Below are positions 42,923-53,959 of a stretch of DNA of 64,000 bases, one piece after another. The DNA comes from Dyella acidiphila (GTDB lineage: Bacteria; Pseudomonadota; Gammaproteobacteria; Xanthomonadales; Rhodanobacteraceae). A program made the position numbers and the translations under genes. Positions within the stretch are counted from its first letter, which is position 1. Every line of letters starts with the position of its first letter. The DNA lies in the NCBI RefSeq assembly GCF_014863405.1, contig NZ_JACZZA010000006.1, positions 62,001 through 126,000 on the forward strand, written 5' to 3'. Under the pieces are notes generated by a model. The model searched no databases and had not been told where the DNA came from. It was given only the letters and a program-made list of their open reading frames with translations.

Positions 42923-45514
42923 ATGCTCAACGCCTATCGCCAACATGTTGCCGAGCGCGCCGCGCTGGGAATTCCCCCGCTGCCGCTGTCGGCCCAGCAG
43001 ACTGCCGACCTGGTCGAACTGCTGAAGAACCCGCCGGCAGGCGAGGACGCATTCCTGGTCGACCTGATCACCAACCGCGTGCCGGCTGGCGTGGACGATG
43101 CGGCCAAGGTCAAGGCGTCCTATCTGGCCGCGGTGGCCTTCGGCAGCGAGCAGTGCAAGCTGATCAGCCGCGAGCGGGCTACCGAACTGCTGGGCACCAT
43201 GCTGGGCGGCTACAACATCCACCCGCTGATCGAGCTGCTGGACGATGCGCAGGTCGGTGGCATTGCCGCCGAGGCGCTGAAGAAAACCCTGCTGATGTTC
43301 GACTCCTTCCACGACGTGAAGGACAAGGCCGACAAGGGCAATGCCAACGCCAAGGCCGTGCTGCAGAGCTGGGCCGATGCCGAATGGTTCACCAGCCGCC
43401 CGGAAGTGCCGCAGAGCATGACCATCACCGTGTTCAAGGTGCCGGGCGAAACCAATACCGACGACCTGTCGCCGGCCCCGGATGCGACCACCCGCCCTGA
43501 CATTCCGCTGCACGCGCTGGCCATGCTGAAGAACAAGCGCGAAGGCGCTCCGTTCCAGCCGGAAGAAGACGGCAAGCGCGGTCCGATCCAGCAGATCCAG
43601 GACCTGGCCAAGCAGGGTCACCTGGTGGCCTACGTCGGCGACGTGGTCGGCACCGGTTCCAGCCGCAAGTCCGCCACCAACTCGGTGCTGTGGTGGACCG
43701 GCGAAGATATTCCCTTCATCCCCAACAAGCGCTTCGGCGGCGTGTGCCTGGGCAGCAAGATCGCGCCGATCTTCTACAACACGATGGAAGATGCCGGCGC
43801 GCTGCCGATCGAACTCGATGTCTCCAAGATGGAGATGGGCGATGTGGTCGAGCTGCGCCCGTATGACGGCAAGGCGCTGAAGAACGGCGAAGTGATCGCC
43901 GAATTCCAGGTGAAGTCGGACGTGCTGTTCGACGAAGTGCGCGCCGGCGGCCGCATTCCGCTGATCATCGGCCGCGGCTTGACCGCCAAGGCGCGCGAGG
44001 CGCTGGGCCTGGCACCGTCCACGCTGTTCCGCCTGCCGCAGAGCCCGGTCGATAGCGGCAAGGGCTACAGCCTGGCGCAGAAGATGGTGGGCCGCGCCTG
44101 CGGTCTGGCGGAAGGCACAGGTGTGCGTCCGGGTACCTATTGCGAACCGAAGATGACCTCGGTGGGTTCGCAGGACACCACCGGTCCGATGACCCGCGAC
44201 GAACTGAAGGACCTGGCCTGCCTGGGCTTCTCGGCCGACCTGGTGATGCAGTCGTTCTGCCATACCGCCGCCTATCCCAAGCCGGTGGACGTGAAGACCC
44301 ATCACGAGCTGCCCGCGTTTATCTCCACCCGCGGCGGCATCAGCCTGCGCCCGGGCGATGGCGTGATCCACAGCTGGCTCAACCGCATGCTGTTGCCCGA
44401 CACCGTCGGCACCGGCGGCGACAGCCATACGCGCTTCCCGATCGGCATTTCCTTCCCGGCCGGCTCCGGCCTGGTGGCCTTTGCGGCGGCTACCGGCGTG
44501 ATGCCGCTGGATATGCCCGAATCGGTGCTGGTGCGCTTCAAGGGCGAACTGCAGCCGGGCGTCACCCTGCGTGACCTGGTCAACGCGATCCCGCTGTACG
44601 CAATCAAGCAGGGTCTGCTCACCGTGGCCAAGCAGGGCAAGAAGAACATCTTCTCCGGCCGCATCCTGGAAATCGAAGGTTTGCCGAACCTCAAGGTGGA
44701 GCAGGCGTTCGAGCTGTCCGATGCATCGGCCGAACGCTCCGCTGCCGGCTGCAGCGTGCGCCTGGACAAGGCGCCGATCATCGAATACCTCACCAGCAAC
44801 ATCACGCTGCTGAAGTACATGATCGCCCAGGGCTACCAGGATGCGCGCAGCCTGCAGCGCCGCATCAAGAAGATGGAAGAGTGGCTGGCCAATCCGCAGT
44901 TGCTGGAGCCGGATGCCGATGCCGAATACGCCGCCGTGATCGAGATCGACCTGGCCGACGTGCACGAGCCGATCGTGGCCTGCCCGAACGACCCGGACGA
45001 CGTGAAGACCCTGTCCGACGTGGCCGGCGCCAAGATCGACGAAGTGTTCATCGGTTCGTGCATGACCAACATCGGCCACTTCCGCGCGGCGTCGAAGCTG
45101 CTGGAAGGCAAGCGCGATATCCCGACCCGCTTGTGGGTGGCACCGCCGACCAAGATGGACCAGCAGCAGCTCACCGAGGAAGGTCATTACGGCGTACTCG
45201 GCACGGCTGGTGCGCGCATGGAAATGCCGGGCTGCTCGCTGTGCATGGGCAACCAGGCGCAGGTGCGCGAAGGCGCGACGGTGATGTCCACCAGCACCCG
45301 CAACTTCCCCAACCGCTTGGGCAAGAACACCAATGTGTACCTGGGCTCGGCCGAGCTGGCCGCCATTTGCTCGCGTCTTGGCCGCATTCCGACCAAGCAG
45401 GAGTACATGGCCGACATTGGCGTGATCAACGCCAATGGCGACAAGATCTATCGCTACATGAACTTCGATCAGATCAAGGACTTCAAGGACGTGGCCGACA
45501 CGGTCGAAGCCTGA
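42923..45514 (+). CDS. acnB: Aconitate hydratase B
   Basis: This 863-residue bifunctional aconitase/2-methylisocitrate dehydratase has the AcnB layout: HEAT-like N-terminal domain, swivel domain, then domains 1-3. Cluster ligands are Cys713 ([11 protein letters not shown]), Cys771 and Cys774 ([10 protein letters not shown]). E. coli AcnB has 865 residues with cysteines at closely similar positions. ATG 42923 gives [20 protein letters not shown], the conserved start. Confidence 0.97.
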   Translation: MLNAYRQHVAERAALGIPPLPLSAQQTADLVELLKNPPAGEDAFLVDLITNRVPAGVDDAAKVKASYLAAVAFGSEQCKLISRERATELLGTMLGGYNIHPLIELLDDAQVGGIAAEALKKTLLMFDSFHDVKDKADKGNANAKAVLQSWADAEWFTSRPEVPQSMTITVFKVPGETNTDDLSPAPDATTRPDIPLHALAMLKNKREGAPFQPEEDGKRGPIQQIQDLAKQGHLVAYVGDVVGTGSSRKSATNSVLWWTGEDIPFIPNKRFGGVCLGSKIAPIFYNTMEDAGALPIELDVSKMEMGDVVELRPYDGKALKNGEVIAEFQVKSDVLFDEVRAGGRIPLIIGRGLTAKAREALGLAPSTLFRLPQSPVDSGKGYSLAQKMVGRACGLAEGTGVRPGTYCEPKMTSVGSQDTTGPMTRDELKDLACLGFSADLVMQSFCHTAAYPKPVDVKTHHELPAFISTRGGISLRPGDGVIHSWLNRMLLPDTVGTGGDSHTRFPIGISFPAGSGLVAFAAATGVMPLDMPESVLVRFKGELQPGVTLRDLVNAIPLYAIKQGLLTVAKQGKKNIFSGRILEIEGLPNLKVEQAFELSDASAERSAAGCSVRLDKAPIIEYLTSNITLLKYMIAQGYQDARSLQRRIKKMEEWLANPQLLEPDADAEYAAVIEIDLADVHEPIVACPNDPDDVKTLSDVAGAKIDEVFIGSCMTNIGHFRAASKLLEGKRDIPTRLWVAPPTKMDQQQLTEEGHYGVLGTAGARMEMPGCSLCMGNQAQVREGATVMSTSTRNFPNRLGKNTNVYLGSAELAAICSRLGRIPTKQEYMADIGVINANGDKIYRYMNFDQIKDFKDVADTVEA

Positions 45515-45524
45515 GCGCTGCTTG

Positions 45525-45550
45525 GCCCTCCCCTGCGTGCAGGGGAGGGC
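45525..45550 (+). terminator. GC hairpin after acnB
   Basis: A perfect 10-bp stem GCCCTCCCCT/AGGGGAGGGC, 11 nt past the stop, followed by TTGCG. Probably the acnB transcript end, though without a long T-run. Confidence 0.55.
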
Positions 45551-45679
45551 TTGCGCCATCTTGCGGCCTGACTCAGCGGCGCAAGATGGGCTTATGGAAA
45601 GAGCTGCCCACGCAAGCCCGGCCTCGTGCCGGGCTTCGTCGTTTATGCTGCGCGCACAGCGGCAGCCACAGGCACACGG

Positions 45680-46582
45680 ATGATCTCCACCCACTTATCG
45701 GCAGTTTCCCTGCGCGACCTCATCCTGGTTCAGGCCGTACGCCGCCATGGCAGTTTCAACAGTGCGGCGCGGGCGATGCACATCAGTCCGTCGGGTCTGT
45801 CGCACCAGGTGCAGAAAGTGGAGCAGGCGCTGGGTGCGCCCTTGTTCGAACGCGGCGGCCGCCGCGTGGTACCTACTGCCGGCGGCGAGCGCCTGCTGGA
45901 GCAGATCGATGCCGTGCTGCTGGCGGCAGAACATCTGCAGCAGACAGCACGGGCCGGCGAAACGGCATTCGGCGGCGAGTTGCGCCTGGGTGTGCTGGCC
46001 ACCTTGGGGCCGTATCTGCTGCCGCATTTGATCGCGCCGTTTCCGCAGCATTTTCCCGGCGCGCGGCTGAGCCTGTCGGAAGGCAAGCCGCGCGGCTTGC
46101 TGCGTCGCCTGCACGAAGGCGAACTGGATGCGGTGCTGGCGCCGCCGGTGGCTGCGGTCAGCGGCATCACCATGCAGCGCCTGTTCTTCGAACCGTGGGA
46201 GGTGTTGCTGCGCGCCGATCACGCCCTGGCCGGCAAGCGCACGATTGCGCTGGAGCAACTGCAGGCGGACGAAGCCATCCTGATGGCGGAAAGCCACGCC
46301 GACGATGAGGGCTATGTGCAGGACGTCAGCCTGGAAAGCCTCGCCGCCCTGGTCACCTTGCGTGGCGGCCATGCGCTGGTGCCCGCGCTGGCGCATGACC
46401 GGCTGGCGTCGATGCCGGATATCGTGCTGGCGAAGATCAAGGGACAACAGTTGCCCGGTCGCGAAATCGCCTTGTATTGGCGCGAAGCATCGCCCTGGCA
46501 CAGTGATCTGAAGACGTTTGCCGATCTATTGCGCAAGCTGGCCAGGCAGCGGGCAGGGCTCAAGCCGATCGATGCTGGCTGA
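45680..46582 (+). CDS. LysR-family regulator, OxyR-like but without cysteines
   Basis: This 300-residue protein has an N-terminal winged helix (SLRDLILVQAVRRHGSFNSAARAMHISPSGLSHQVQKVE, with the OxyR-like GAPLFERGGRR) and a periplasmic-binding-like effector domain. The effector part follows OxyR closely in layout (LRLGVLATLGPYLLPHLI, LMAESHADDEG, SLESLAALVTLRGGHALVPAL), but OxyR's two redox cysteines are replaced and the protein has no cysteine at all. It therefore cannot sense peroxide by a disulfide. ATG 45680 is the chosen start. Targets are unknown; acnB and ndh flank it on the same strand. Confidence 0.85.
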   Translation: MISTHLSAVSLRDLILVQAVRRHGSFNSAARAMHISPSGLSHQVQKVEQALGAPLFERGGRRVVPTAGGERLLEQIDAVLLAAEHLQQTARAGETAFGGELRLGVLATLGPYLLPHLIAPFPQHFPGARLSLSEGKPRGLLRRLHEGELDAVLAPPVAAVSGITMQRLFFEPWEVLLRADHALAGKRTIALEQLQADEAILMAESHADDEGYVQDVSLESLAALVTLRGGHALVPALAHDRLASMPDIVLAKIKGQQLPGREIALYWREASPWHSDLKTFADLLRKLARQRAGLKPIDAG

Positions 46583-46694
46583 TCCACGGGGAGTTTCGTA
46601 TCATGGTTATTGCAACGCAGCATGCTTGATGCAGGCGTTCGCTTGCATCCGCACGTTGCCGTGATCGTTCCTCTCCCCAAGGAAACCGTTCCCG

Positions 46695-47978
46695 ATGCAT
46701 CGCGTGGTTATTGTCGGAGGTGGCGCCGGCGGCCTTGAACTGGCCACCCGCCTGGGCAAGACGCTCGGCCGCAGCGAGCGCGCCAGGATCACCCTGGTCG
46801 ACGCCAATCTCACTCATATCTGGAAACCCCTGCTGCACGAAGTGGCAGCCGGTTCGCTGGATGCGGCCAACGATGAGCTCAGCTATCTCGCGCAGGCGAA
46901 ATGGAATCACTTCGAGTTTATCTATGGGCGCATGACAGGGCTGGACCGCCGTCGGCATGTGATCCAGCTGGCCGGCTGGAAAGGCATCTACGCGCCGGAT
47001 GACGTACCTCCTACGGAATTGCGCTACGACACACTGGTGCTGGCGGTCGGCAGCGTGTGCAACGACTTCGGCACCCCGGGCGTGCGCGAACACTGCATCT
47101 TTCTTGATTCGCGCCAGGATGCCGAACGGCTGCGTCGCGAAATGCTCGAGCGCCGGCTGGCCGCGGTGGCGGAAGGGCGCGCGCACCGCCTGCGGGTGGC
47201 GGTGATCGGCGGCGGCGCTACCGGCGTCGAGCTCAGTGCGGAGCTGTGCGATGCCAATCGCAAACTTGCGCAATATCAGCGCCAGCGCGGTCCGCAGGAA
47301 GATCTCGACATCACCTTGATCGAAGCCGGCCCGCGCTTGCTGCCGGCACTGCCGGAGCAGATCGGCGTGTCGGTGGAAAAGGAGTTGCGCAACAAGCTGG
47401 GCATCCGCGTATTGACCGGTACTGCCATCAAGCGCGCCGACACCGACGCGCTGTTCGATGCGCAGGGCAACCGGATCGAGGCGGACATGATGGTATGGGC
47501 GGCCGGCATCCGCGCGCCGGAATTTCTGCGCCAGCTGGATGGGCTGGAAAGCAACCACCTCAACCAGCTGCTGGTGCAATCCTCGCTGCAGACCACCCGC
47601 GATGAAGATGTGTTCGCCTTCGGCGATTGCGCCTCGTGCCCACTCGGCGGCGATGCGACCGGCCATACGCCGCCGCGGGCCCAGGCCGCGCACCAGCAAG
47701 CGGAATGGTTGGCAAAAAACCTTTGCCTGCGCCTGCAGGGCAAGCCGCTACTGGATTTTCAGTATCACGACCATGGCTCGCTGGTATCGCTGGCCTCCTA
47801 CAACACCTTCGGCAATCTGCTCGGCAATCGCATGATCGAAGGCTGGGTGGCGCATTTCTTTTATGCATCGCTCTATCGCATGCACCAATCGGCACTCTAC
47901 GGCCATTGGCGCACCACGCGGCTGATGATCGGCGGCTTTATCGCCAAGAACACACGCCCGCTGCTCAAGCTGCATTGA
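46695..47978 (+). CDS. ndh: Type II NADH dehydrogenase (NDH-2)
   Basis: This 427-residue flavoprotein has two Rossmann motifs: RVVIVGGGAGGLELATRLG for FAD and VAVIGGGATGVELSAELCD for NADH. It also has THIWKPLLHEVAAGSLD, typical of NDH-2, and a conserved end-of-domain motif VFAFGDCA. The C-terminal amphipathic region anchors the enzyme to the inner membrane, where it passes electrons to quinone without proton pumping. That quinol can feed the Cyo oxidase encoded upstream. 112 nt separate it from the LysR gene. Confidence 0.93.
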   Translation: MHRVVIVGGGAGGLELATRLGKTLGRSERARITLVDANLTHIWKPLLHEVAAGSLDAANDELSYLAQAKWNHFEFIYGRMTGLDRRRHVIQLAGWKGIYAPDDVPPTELRYDTLVLAVGSVCNDFGTPGVREHCIFLDSRQDAERLRREMLERRLAAVAEGRAHRLRVAVIGGGATGVELSAELCDANRKLAQYQRQRGPQEDLDITLIEAGPRLLPALPEQIGVSVEKELRNKLGIRVLTGTAIKRADTDALFDAQGNRIEADMMVWAAGIRAPEFLRQLDGLESNHLNQLLVQSSLQTTRDEDVFAFGDCASCPLGGDATGHTPPRAQAAHQQAEWLAKNLCLRLQGKPLLDFQYHDHGSLVSLASYNTFGNLLGNRMIEGWVAHFFYASLYRMHQSALYGHWRTTRLMIGGFIAKNTRPLLKLH

Positions 47979-48000
47979 TGCAAGCGGCAGCGCTGCAAGG

Positions 48001-48030
48001 CAGGTTGGGTTAGCGCAGCGTAACCCAACA
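48001..48030. repeat. Dispersed GTTGGGTTA palindromic repeat, copy 5 (single unit)
   Basis: CAGGTTGGGTTAGCGCAGCG followed by TAACCCAACA. One palindromic unit between the convergent ends of ndh and hflD. Confidence 0.85.
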
Positions 48031-48100
48031 AAACTTCCCATAGCCAAGATCGCTGGCTCACCCCAGATCAAGCCCGAAACAAACCAGCGCGTGCCAGCAA

Positions 48101-48742
48101 TCAGCGATTGTCGAGCGTAGTACCGGTAAGCAGCCCCCGCGCCAGCATGCTGCACTGGCGGCGATGAAACAGCAGCTGCCATTGCCGCCCGCCGACCTGC
48201 CGCCACAACACCGCCGAGCGTACGGCCGCGAGCAGGCTGCCGCGCACACGCTCCACCAGGATCGGCTGCTGCAGCCATTGCGGATTGCCAGTGACCATGA
48301 CGCGCGGACGCAGCGTGGACAGGGTGCCGGCGTAAAGCTCGGCCAGCCGGCTGAACACTTGTGGCGAGTTGAGGCCGAAGTGATCGACCTGGCGTTTGGC
48401 CGAGACGATGCCCTGCTGCAGGTCTTCGAGCAGATCCTTGCGATGAGCGAGGGCGCGTTCCAGGCGCATCACCGTCACCACCATGCGGGTCACCGCCATA
48501 TCGCGGCTGCTTTCGTCGAGCTGCCCGATCAAGGTACGCAAGCCTAGGCGCAGGCCGGACACGTTGCCATACACGCCGATCACCGAGGGCGCGTCGATGC
48601 GGAACACACTGGCCAGGCTGGCATCCAGCGCCAGCTCGTCGCAGCGTCCTTCGTTCGCCAGCTGCTGGGCGATGGCCGAGGCCTGGAACAATCCGGCCAA
48701 GGCCAGCACTCGTTCCTCATTGATGGCAAAAACTTCAAACAC
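48101..48742 (-). CDS. hflD: High frequency lysogenization protein HflD homolog
   Basis: The product is helical ([58 protein letters not shown]), matching the HflD family, a membrane-associated protein known for effects on lambda CII. GTG 48742 gives 213 residues, the same as E. coli HflD, and overlaps the mnmA stop by 8 nt; the frame otherwise extends to 48793 inside mnmA. The nudJ-mnmA-hflD order is conserved with E. coli, but purB does not follow. Confidence 0.9.
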   Translation of the reverse strand: MFEVFAINEERVLALAGLFQASAIAQQLANEGRCDELALDASLASVFRIDAPSVIGVYGNVSGLRLGLRTLIGQLDESSRDMAVTRMVVTVMRLERALAHRKDLLEDLQQGIVSAKRQVDHFGLNSPQVFSRLAELYAGTLSTLRPRVMVTGNPQWLQQPILVERVRGSLLAAVRSAVLWRQVGGRQWQLLFHRRQCSMLARGLLTGTTLDNR

Positions 48743-49862
48743 GCTGGAGCACTCTTGTTGTTGCGTCGTGTGGCAGGCCGCCATAGGCCGCATCGGTGGC
48801 GGCGATCACCGCGCCGCCGAGGCATTCCTCGCCGGCATAGAACACCACCGACTGGCCGGGGGTTACGGCGCGCTGCGGTTCGTCGAAATACACGTCCACC
48901 CGGCCGGCCTGGACAGATACCTCACAGGCCTGGTCGTGCTGGCGGTAACGGGTCTTGGCAGTGCAGCGAAATTGCGCCGCGGGCGGGGTGCCGGCGGTCC
49001 AGGTCGGCGCCTCGGCCACCAGTCGCCGCGAATGCAGCCATTCGTTCTCGCCGCCCTGCGCCACCCACAGCACGTTGGCCGCGACATCCTTGCCGACCAC
49101 ATACCATGCTTCGCCGCCCGCATTCTGGCGACCGCCGATGCCCAGCCCATTGCGCTGGCCCAGGGTGTAATACATCACCCCTTGATGCTCGCCGATAAGC
49201 TGCCCGTCCGGACTGCGCATCTCGCCGGGCCGGGCCGGAATGTATTGGCTCAGGAACTGGCGAAAATCGCGCTCGCCGATAAAGCAGATGCCGGTGGAAT
49301 CCTTCTTGGCATGCGTGGGCAGCGCCGCCTCGCGGGCCAGCTCGCGGACGCGGGATTTTTCGATCTCGCCCACCGGGAACAGGGTTGCCGCCAGTTGCTG
49401 CTGCCCCAGGGCGTGCAGGAAATAAGTCTGGTCTTTGCCGGCGTCGACCGCGCGCAGCAGGCGATGGCGGCCGTCCTGGCAGTCCACCCGGGCATAGTGG
49501 CCGGTGGCGATTTTCTCGGCGCCCAGGCCGCGGGCCTCGTCCAGGAAGGTCTTGAACTTGATCTCGCGGTTGCACAGCACGTCCGGATTGGGCGTGCGGC
49601 CGGCGCGATACTCGGCCAGGAAGTGCTCGAACACTCCATCCCAGTACTCCGCGGCGAAGTTCCGGGCATGGAAGGGGATACCCAGGCGCCCGCACACGGC
49701 TACGGCGTCCTTGCGGTCGGCATCGGCGGTGCAGGGGCCGCTGCGGTCGTCCTCTTCCCAGTTCTGCATGAACAGGCCTTGCACGTCGTAGCCCGCCTGT
49801 TGCAGCAGCAGGGCGGCGACGGACGAGTCCACGCCCCCGGAAATGCCCAGCATCACCTTCAT
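48735..49862 (-). CDS. mnmA: tRNA-specific 2-thiouridylase
   Basis: This 375-residue enzyme adds the 2-thio group to U34 of tRNA-Lys, -Glu and -Gln. The P-loop is [13 protein letters not shown] (residues 4-16). The catalytic cysteines are Cys97 ([12 protein letters not shown]) and Cys193 ([13 protein letters not shown]). The C-terminal beta-barrel is present. It starts with ATG 49862, overlapping the nudJ stop as ATGA. Confidence 0.96.
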   Translation of the reverse strand: MKVMLGISGGVDSSVAALLLQQAGYDVQGLFMQNWEEDDRSGPCTADADRKDAVAVCGRLGIPFHARNFAAEYWDGVFEHFLAEYRAGRTPNPDVLCNREIKFKTFLDEARGLGAEKIATGHYARVDCQDGRHRLLRAVDAGKDQTYFLHALGQQQLAATLFPVGEIEKSRVRELAREAALPTHAKKDSTGICFIGERDFRQFLSQYIPARPGEMRSPDGQLIGEHQGVMYYTLGQRNGLGIGGRQNAGGEAWYVVGKDVAANVLWVAQGGENEWLHSRRLVAEAPTWTAGTPPAAQFRCTAKTRYRQHDQACEVSVQAGRVDVYFDEPQRAVTPGQSVVFYAGEECLGGAVIAATDAAYGGLPHDATTRVLQRV

Positions 49863-50350
49863 GGGCGGCTACCGCCCGGCATCAGGCTGGCCACGATCGA
49901 CAAGGGCAGGCGTTGGCCGGCCAGCCAGTCATCGATGCTCATCAGCACCATCGGGCTGCGCAGGCGCTCGCCAAGGGCAGCGATCTCGCCGCGGGTGAGC
50001 CACAGGGCGCGGCGGATCCCGGTATCCAGCGGTTGCTGAGGATCATGGCTTAAGGGCTTGGCGGCAAAGCTGAAACGCACCACCACGTCGCCATGCTCCT
50101 TGCTCCGCCACTGGTGCACGCCGATCAGGTGGGTGAGGGCGACCGTCCAGCCGGTTTCCTCGCGAGTCTCGCGCACGGCGGCCTGCTGCAGGCTCTCCAG
50201 GTCGTCCAGGTGGCCGGCCGGCTGGTTATAGGCGATGCGCCCGCTTACCTCCTCTTCAACCATGAGGTAGCGGTCGCCGTCGGCGACAACGCAGGCAACG
50301 GTGACGTGGGGGCGCCATACCTCGTTACTGGAACTGTCAACTTCTGTCAT
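49859..50350 (-). CDS. nudJ: Nudix phosphatase NudJ
   Basis: The 163-residue Nudix protein carries the canonical box [23 protein letters not shown], with all consensus residues in place. Context (nudJ-mnmA-hflD) and the N-terminal [24 protein letters not shown] identify it as NudJ, a thiamin pyrimidine-pyrophosphate and nucleotide phosphatase in E. coli. ATG 50350 is preferred over the in-frame TTG before it. It is divergent from clpS. Confidence 0.9.
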   Translation of the reverse strand: MTEVDSSSNEVWRPHVTVACVVADGDRYLMVEEEVSGRIAYNQPAGHLDDLESLQQAAVRETREETGWTVALTHLIGVHQWRSKEHGDVVVRFSFAAKPLSHDPQQPLDTGIRRALWLTRGEIAALGERLRSPMVLMSIDDWLAGQRLPLSIVASLMPGGSRP

Positions 50351-50475
50351 CAAGGGTCACTGGACCAAAACGGACACTGGAAATAGCGACATTGTGCCAT
50401 TACCTCAAGCACGGCCGCGGAGGAGCCCCCTTCGCCTGGGCGTATACTGCATACGAACAAACGCGAACCCAAAGC

Positions 50476-50805
50476 ATGGCGAACGAACCCGAACAAGAAC
50501 AACACAACGGTGGACATGGTCTCGCCGTTGAAGTATCCAAGCCTGAAGTGGCGCGTCCCCCGCTGTTTCAGGTGCTGCTGCTGAACGACGATTTCACACC
50601 GATGGATTTTGTAGTCGAGGTACTGCGCAGTTTCTTCGGGATGGATCAGGAAAAAGCCGTACAGATCATGTTGCACGTACACACCCGCGGGAAGGGCGTG
50701 TGCGGGGTGTTCACCCGCGAAGTGGCCGAAACCAAGGTCACGCAGGTGAACGAGTATTCACGTGCCAACCAGCATCCTCTGTTATGCACGATGGAAAAGG
50801 TTTGA
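50476..50805 (+). CDS. clpS: ATP-dependent Clp protease adaptor ClpS
   Basis: The 109-residue N-degron adaptor has a flexible Gln/Glu/His-rich N-terminus, then the folded domain with [20 protein letters not shown] and [21 protein letters not shown], which form the pocket for N-terminal Leu, Phe, Tyr and Trp. It delivers substrates to ClpA encoded 119 nt downstream. ATG 50476 matches the family start region. TATACT at 50443-50448 is a plausible -10. Confidence 0.95.
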   Translation: MANEPEQEQHNGGHGLAVEVSKPEVARPPLFQVLLLNDDFTPMDFVVEVLRSFFGMDQEKAVQIMLHVHTRGKGVCGVFTREVAETKVTQVNEYSRANQHPLLCTMEKV

Positions 50806-50924
50806 ATGCTGCTCAACGTTTCTGCATGACGGCCGTTATGCAGTGTATTGATCAGGCGTTTTTGGCCCCCATCTTGCATCCAACGCGGTAGAGCCGCCCC
50901 ATCATCGCAGCGGAGAAGGTCCGG

Positions 50925-53195
50925 ATGTTCAGCAAGGATCTCGAAGTCACCATCGGCCAGTGCTACAAGCAGGCCCGCGAACAACGCCATGAGTTCATGA
51001 CGGTCGAGCACCTGTTGCTCGCCCTCACCGAGAACCAGTCGGCATTGGGCGCCCTGCGAGCCTGCGGCGCGGATCTTCCGCGACTTACCCACGAACTGGA
51101 AAAGATCATCGCCGAAACCGTGCCGGTACTGCCGCAGGGTGACGAGCGGGATACCCAGCCCACGCTGGGCTTCCAGCGCGTGCTCCAGCGCGCGGTCTAC
51201 CACGTGCAGTCTTCCGGTCGAAAAGAGGTCACCGGCGCCAATGTGCTGGTGGCGATCTTCGGCGAAAAGGACTCGCATGCGGTGTACTTCCTGCACCAGC
51301 AGGAAATCACCCGCCTGGACGTGGTCAACTACATTTCGCACGGCATCGCCAAGATCGGCGACGAGCCGTCCGCGGGCATGTCCGGCGCCGATCGCGATGC
51401 CGAGGAAGGCGGCGAGAGCAAGGGCAATCCGCTCAGCGAATACGCCTCCAACCTCAATGAGCTGGCGCTCGAGGGCAAGATCGATCCGCTGATCGGCCGC
51501 CAGGACGAGATCGAGCGCACCATCCAGGTGCTCTGCCGTCGCCGCAAGAACAACCCGCTCTATGTCGGCGAAGCCGGCGTGGGCAAGACGGCCCTGGCCG
51601 AAGGCCTGGCCAAGCGCATCGTCGACGGCGAGGTGCCGGAGGTGCTGGAAAGCGCCACCATCTGGGCGCTGGACCTGGGCGCGCTGGTGGCCGGCACCAA
51701 GTATCGCGGCGATTTCGAGAAGCGCCTGAAGGCGGTCATCGGCCAGCTCAAGAAGCAACCCGGGGCCATTCTCTTTATCGATGAGATTCACACCATCATC
51801 GGCGCCGGCTCGGCTTCGGGCGGCACCATGGACGCCAGCAACCTGATCAAGCCGATGCTGGCTTCGGGCGAGCTGCGTTGCATCGGCTCGACCACCTTCC
51901 AGGAATTCCGCGGCATCTTCGAAAAAGACCGCGCGCTGGCCCGCCGCTTCCAGAAGATCGACGTGGTCGAACCCAGCGTGGCCGAGAGCTTCGAGATCCT
52001 GAAGGGTCTGAGGTCGCGCTTCGAAGAACATCACAGTGTCACCTATACGGTGGAAGCGCTGAAGGCGGCGGTGGATCTGTCCGTGAAGCACATTCCGGAC
52101 CGCCTGCTGCCGGACAAGGCCATCGACGTGATCGACGAGGCCGGCGCCCGCCAGCGCCTGCTGCCGGTCGAGCAACGCACAGGCAAGGTCGATGTGCCGG
52201 AAGTGGAATACATCGTCGCCAAGATGGCGCGCATCCCGGCCAAGCAGGTTTCGGCCTCCGACCGCGACGTGCTGAAGAACCTGGAACGCAACCTCAAGAT
52301 GGTGGTGTTCGGTCAGGATCCGGCCATCGAAGCGCTGGCTGCTTCGATCAAGATGGCGCGCTCCGGCCTGGCCGATCCGTCCAAGCCGATCGGCTGTTTC
52401 CTGCTGGCCGGTCCCACCGGCGTGGGCAAGACCGAGGTCACCAAGCAGCTGGCGATGCAGCTGGGTATCGAGATGATCCGCTTCGACATGTCCGAGTACA
52501 TGGAAGCGCATTCGGTCTCGCGCTTGGTCGGCGCACCTCCGGGCTATGTCGGTTTCGACCAGGGCGGCTTGCTCACCGAGGCGGTTACCAAGCATCCGCA
52601 TGCCGTGCTGCTGCTGGACGAAATCGAGAAGGCGCATCCGGATGTGTTCAACATCCTGCTGCAGGTGATGGACCGCGGCGTGCTCACCGATACCAACGGT
52701 CGCGAAGCCAATTTCAAGAACGTGATCGTGGTGATGACCACCAATGCCGGGGCACAGCAGGCCTCGCGCCGTGGCATCGGCTTCGTCAAGCAGAACCACT
52801 CGATGGACGCGATGGAAGTGATCCGCCGCAGCTTCACGCCGGAGTTCCGCAATCGCCTGGACGCGATCATCCAGTTCAATGCGCTGGACTTCGACCACAT
52901 CCTGCGCGTGGTCGACAAGTTCCTGATCGAGCTGGAATCGCAGCTGAGCGAGAAGCATGTCAGCCTGGACGTCGATGCCGACGCCCGCCGCTGGCTGGCC
53001 GAGCACGGCTTCGATCCGCAGATGGGCGCTCGTCCGATGGCCCGCGTGATCCAGGAGAAGGTGAAGCGGGTGCTGGCCGACGAACTGCTGTTCGGCAAGC
53101 TGGCCGAAGGCGGCAAGGTCCTGCTCAGCGTGCGGGAAGGCGAGCTGAAGGTGGATACCGAGGCCGCCGAGCCGATGCCGGCAACGGTGTCCTGA
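50925..53195 (+). CDS. clpA: ATP-dependent Clp protease ATP-binding subunit ClpA
   Basis: This 756-residue double-AAA+ unfoldase works with ClpP. It has an N-domain (RQEHR-like [18 protein letters not shown]), D1 with Walker [11 protein letters not shown] and Walker B LFIDEIHT, and D2 with GPTGVGKTE and [15 protein letters not shown]. The IGF-type ClpP-binding loop lies near RRGIGFVKQ. Length matches E. coli ClpA (758). GGAGAAGG provides the ribosome site. It ends at a bidirectional terminator. Confidence 0.96.
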   Translation: MFSKDLEVTIGQCYKQAREQRHEFMTVEHLLLALTENQSALGALRACGADLPRLTHELEKIIAETVPVLPQGDERDTQPTLGFQRVLQRAVYHVQSSGRKEVTGANVLVAIFGEKDSHAVYFLHQQEITRLDVVNYISHGIAKIGDEPSAGMSGADRDAEEGGESKGNPLSEYASNLNELALEGKIDPLIGRQDEIERTIQVLCRRRKNNPLYVGEAGVGKTALAEGLAKRIVDGEVPEVLESATIWALDLGALVAGTKYRGDFEKRLKAVIGQLKKQPGAILFIDEIHTIIGAGSASGGTMDASNLIKPMLASGELRCIGSTTFQEFRGIFEKDRALARRFQKIDVVEPSVAESFEILKGLRSRFEEHHSVTYTVEALKAAVDLSVKHIPDRLLPDKAIDVIDEAGARQRLLPVEQRTGKVDVPEVEYIVAKMARIPAKQVSASDRDVLKNLERNLKMVVFGQDPAIEALAASIKMARSGLADPSKPIGCFLLAGPTGVGKTEVTKQLAMQLGIEMIRFDMSEYMEAHSVSRLVGAPPGYVGFDQGGLLTEAVTKHPHAVLLLDEIEKAHPDVFNILLQVMDRGVLTDTNGREANFKNVIVVMTTNAGAQQASRRGIGFVKQNHSMDAMEVIRRSFTPEFRNRLDAIIQFNALDFDHILRVVDKFLIELESQLSEKHVSLDVDADARRWLAEHGFDPQMGARPMARVIQEKVKRVLADELLFGKLAEGGKVLLSVREGELKVDTEAAEPMPATVS

Positions 53196-53220
53196 GGCCG
53201 GTCCTCGTCACCGAGGTAAC

Positions 53221-53250
53221 GAAAAAGCCGCGCAATGCGCGGCTTTTTCA
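53221..53250. terminator. Bidirectional terminator between clpA and infA
   Basis: GAAAAAGCCGCGC-AAT-GCGCGGCTTTTTC: A-run before and T-run after the stem, so it works for both convergent transcripts. Confidence 0.93.
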
Positions 53251-53284
53251 TGGGCGGCGCGGGTAGCTGCGCCGAAAGCCCGGA

Positions 53285-53503
53285 TTACTTCATACGGTAG
53301 GTGATACGACCCTTGGTCAGGTCATAAGGCGTCATTTCCACCTTGACCTTGTCACCCGTAAGGATACGGATGTAGTGCTTGCGCATGCGGCCCGAAATAT
53401 GGGCGATCACGATGTGGCCGTTTTCCAGCTGCACGCGAAACATGGTGTTGGGCAGGGTTTCCACCACCGTGCCTTCCATTTCAATGACGTCGTCTTTGGC
53501 CAT
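53285..53503 (-). CDS. infA: Translation initiation factor IF-1
   Basis: The 72-residue OB-fold protein is the same length as E. coli IF-1. Sequence [29 protein letters not shown] and [17 protein letters not shown] is highly typical. It binds the ribosomal A site during initiation. ATG 53503 is the family start; the frame extends upstream to 53575 through the promoter. Confidence 0.97.
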   Translation of the reverse strand: MAKDDVIEMEGTVVETLPNTMFRVQLENGHIVIAHISGRMRKHYIRILTGDKVKVEMTPYDLTKGRITYRMK

Positions 53504-53547
53504 GCGTTCCGGATTCGCGCGGGCCACCATGGCCGCGTAAGCCGTCG

Positions 53548-53575
53548 AGTATGCCACGGATCGGCGCATGGTCAA
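53548..53575 (-). promoter_or_regulatory. Candidate infA promoter
   Basis: On the minus strand TTGACC (53570-53575), 16 nt, CATACT (53548-53553). The predicted start is about 35-40 nt before the infA ATG. Confidence 0.7.
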
Positions 53576-53582
53576 AGGAGAT

Positions 53583-53858
53583 TCAGGCGAAGTGTTCGTC
53601 CAGCTTCCGGCGGATTTCCTGTTCGATCATGCCCTTGAGCGGGGAAAACAGCATGCCGAGCTGGGCGCTCACGTGGATTTCATCGGTGCCGATCGCAATC
53701 TTGCCGCTGATGCCGGTGCGCTCGAAGGCCAGCACTTCACCCTGCCATTGCGTCTTCACCTCGAACTTCTCGCGCATACGTGCGGCGACCTGATCGATCA
53801 CGGCATGGGCGTCGGACGGGGAAAGGCGATGAGGGCGGCGGATATCGATGCTGGCCAT
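53583..53858 (-). CDS. Polyhydroxyalkanoic acid system family protein
   Basis: The 91-residue protein ([20 protein letters not shown], ending [14 protein letters not shown]) fits the PHA_gran_rgn family: a short alpha/beta domain with a repeated strand pattern ([31 protein letters not shown]). Such proteins are often linked to polyester granules, but no PHA gene is nearby and the function is unproven. The start is ATG 53858. It lies just upstream of the infA promoter on the same strand. Confidence 0.78.
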   Translation of the reverse strand: MASIDIRRPHRLSPSDAHAVIDQVAARMREKFEVKTQWQGEVLAFERTGISGKIAIGTDEIHVSAQLGMLFSPLKGMIEQEIRRKLDEHFA

Positions 53859-53959
53859 GGCGAAGCTCTTGGGAGTGAACCGCACATCATAAAGCGTAAT
53901 TACTGACGATAATTCCTACGCATCTGTTAGAGTCGCGCCGTCACGCCGTCGGGCCATAC

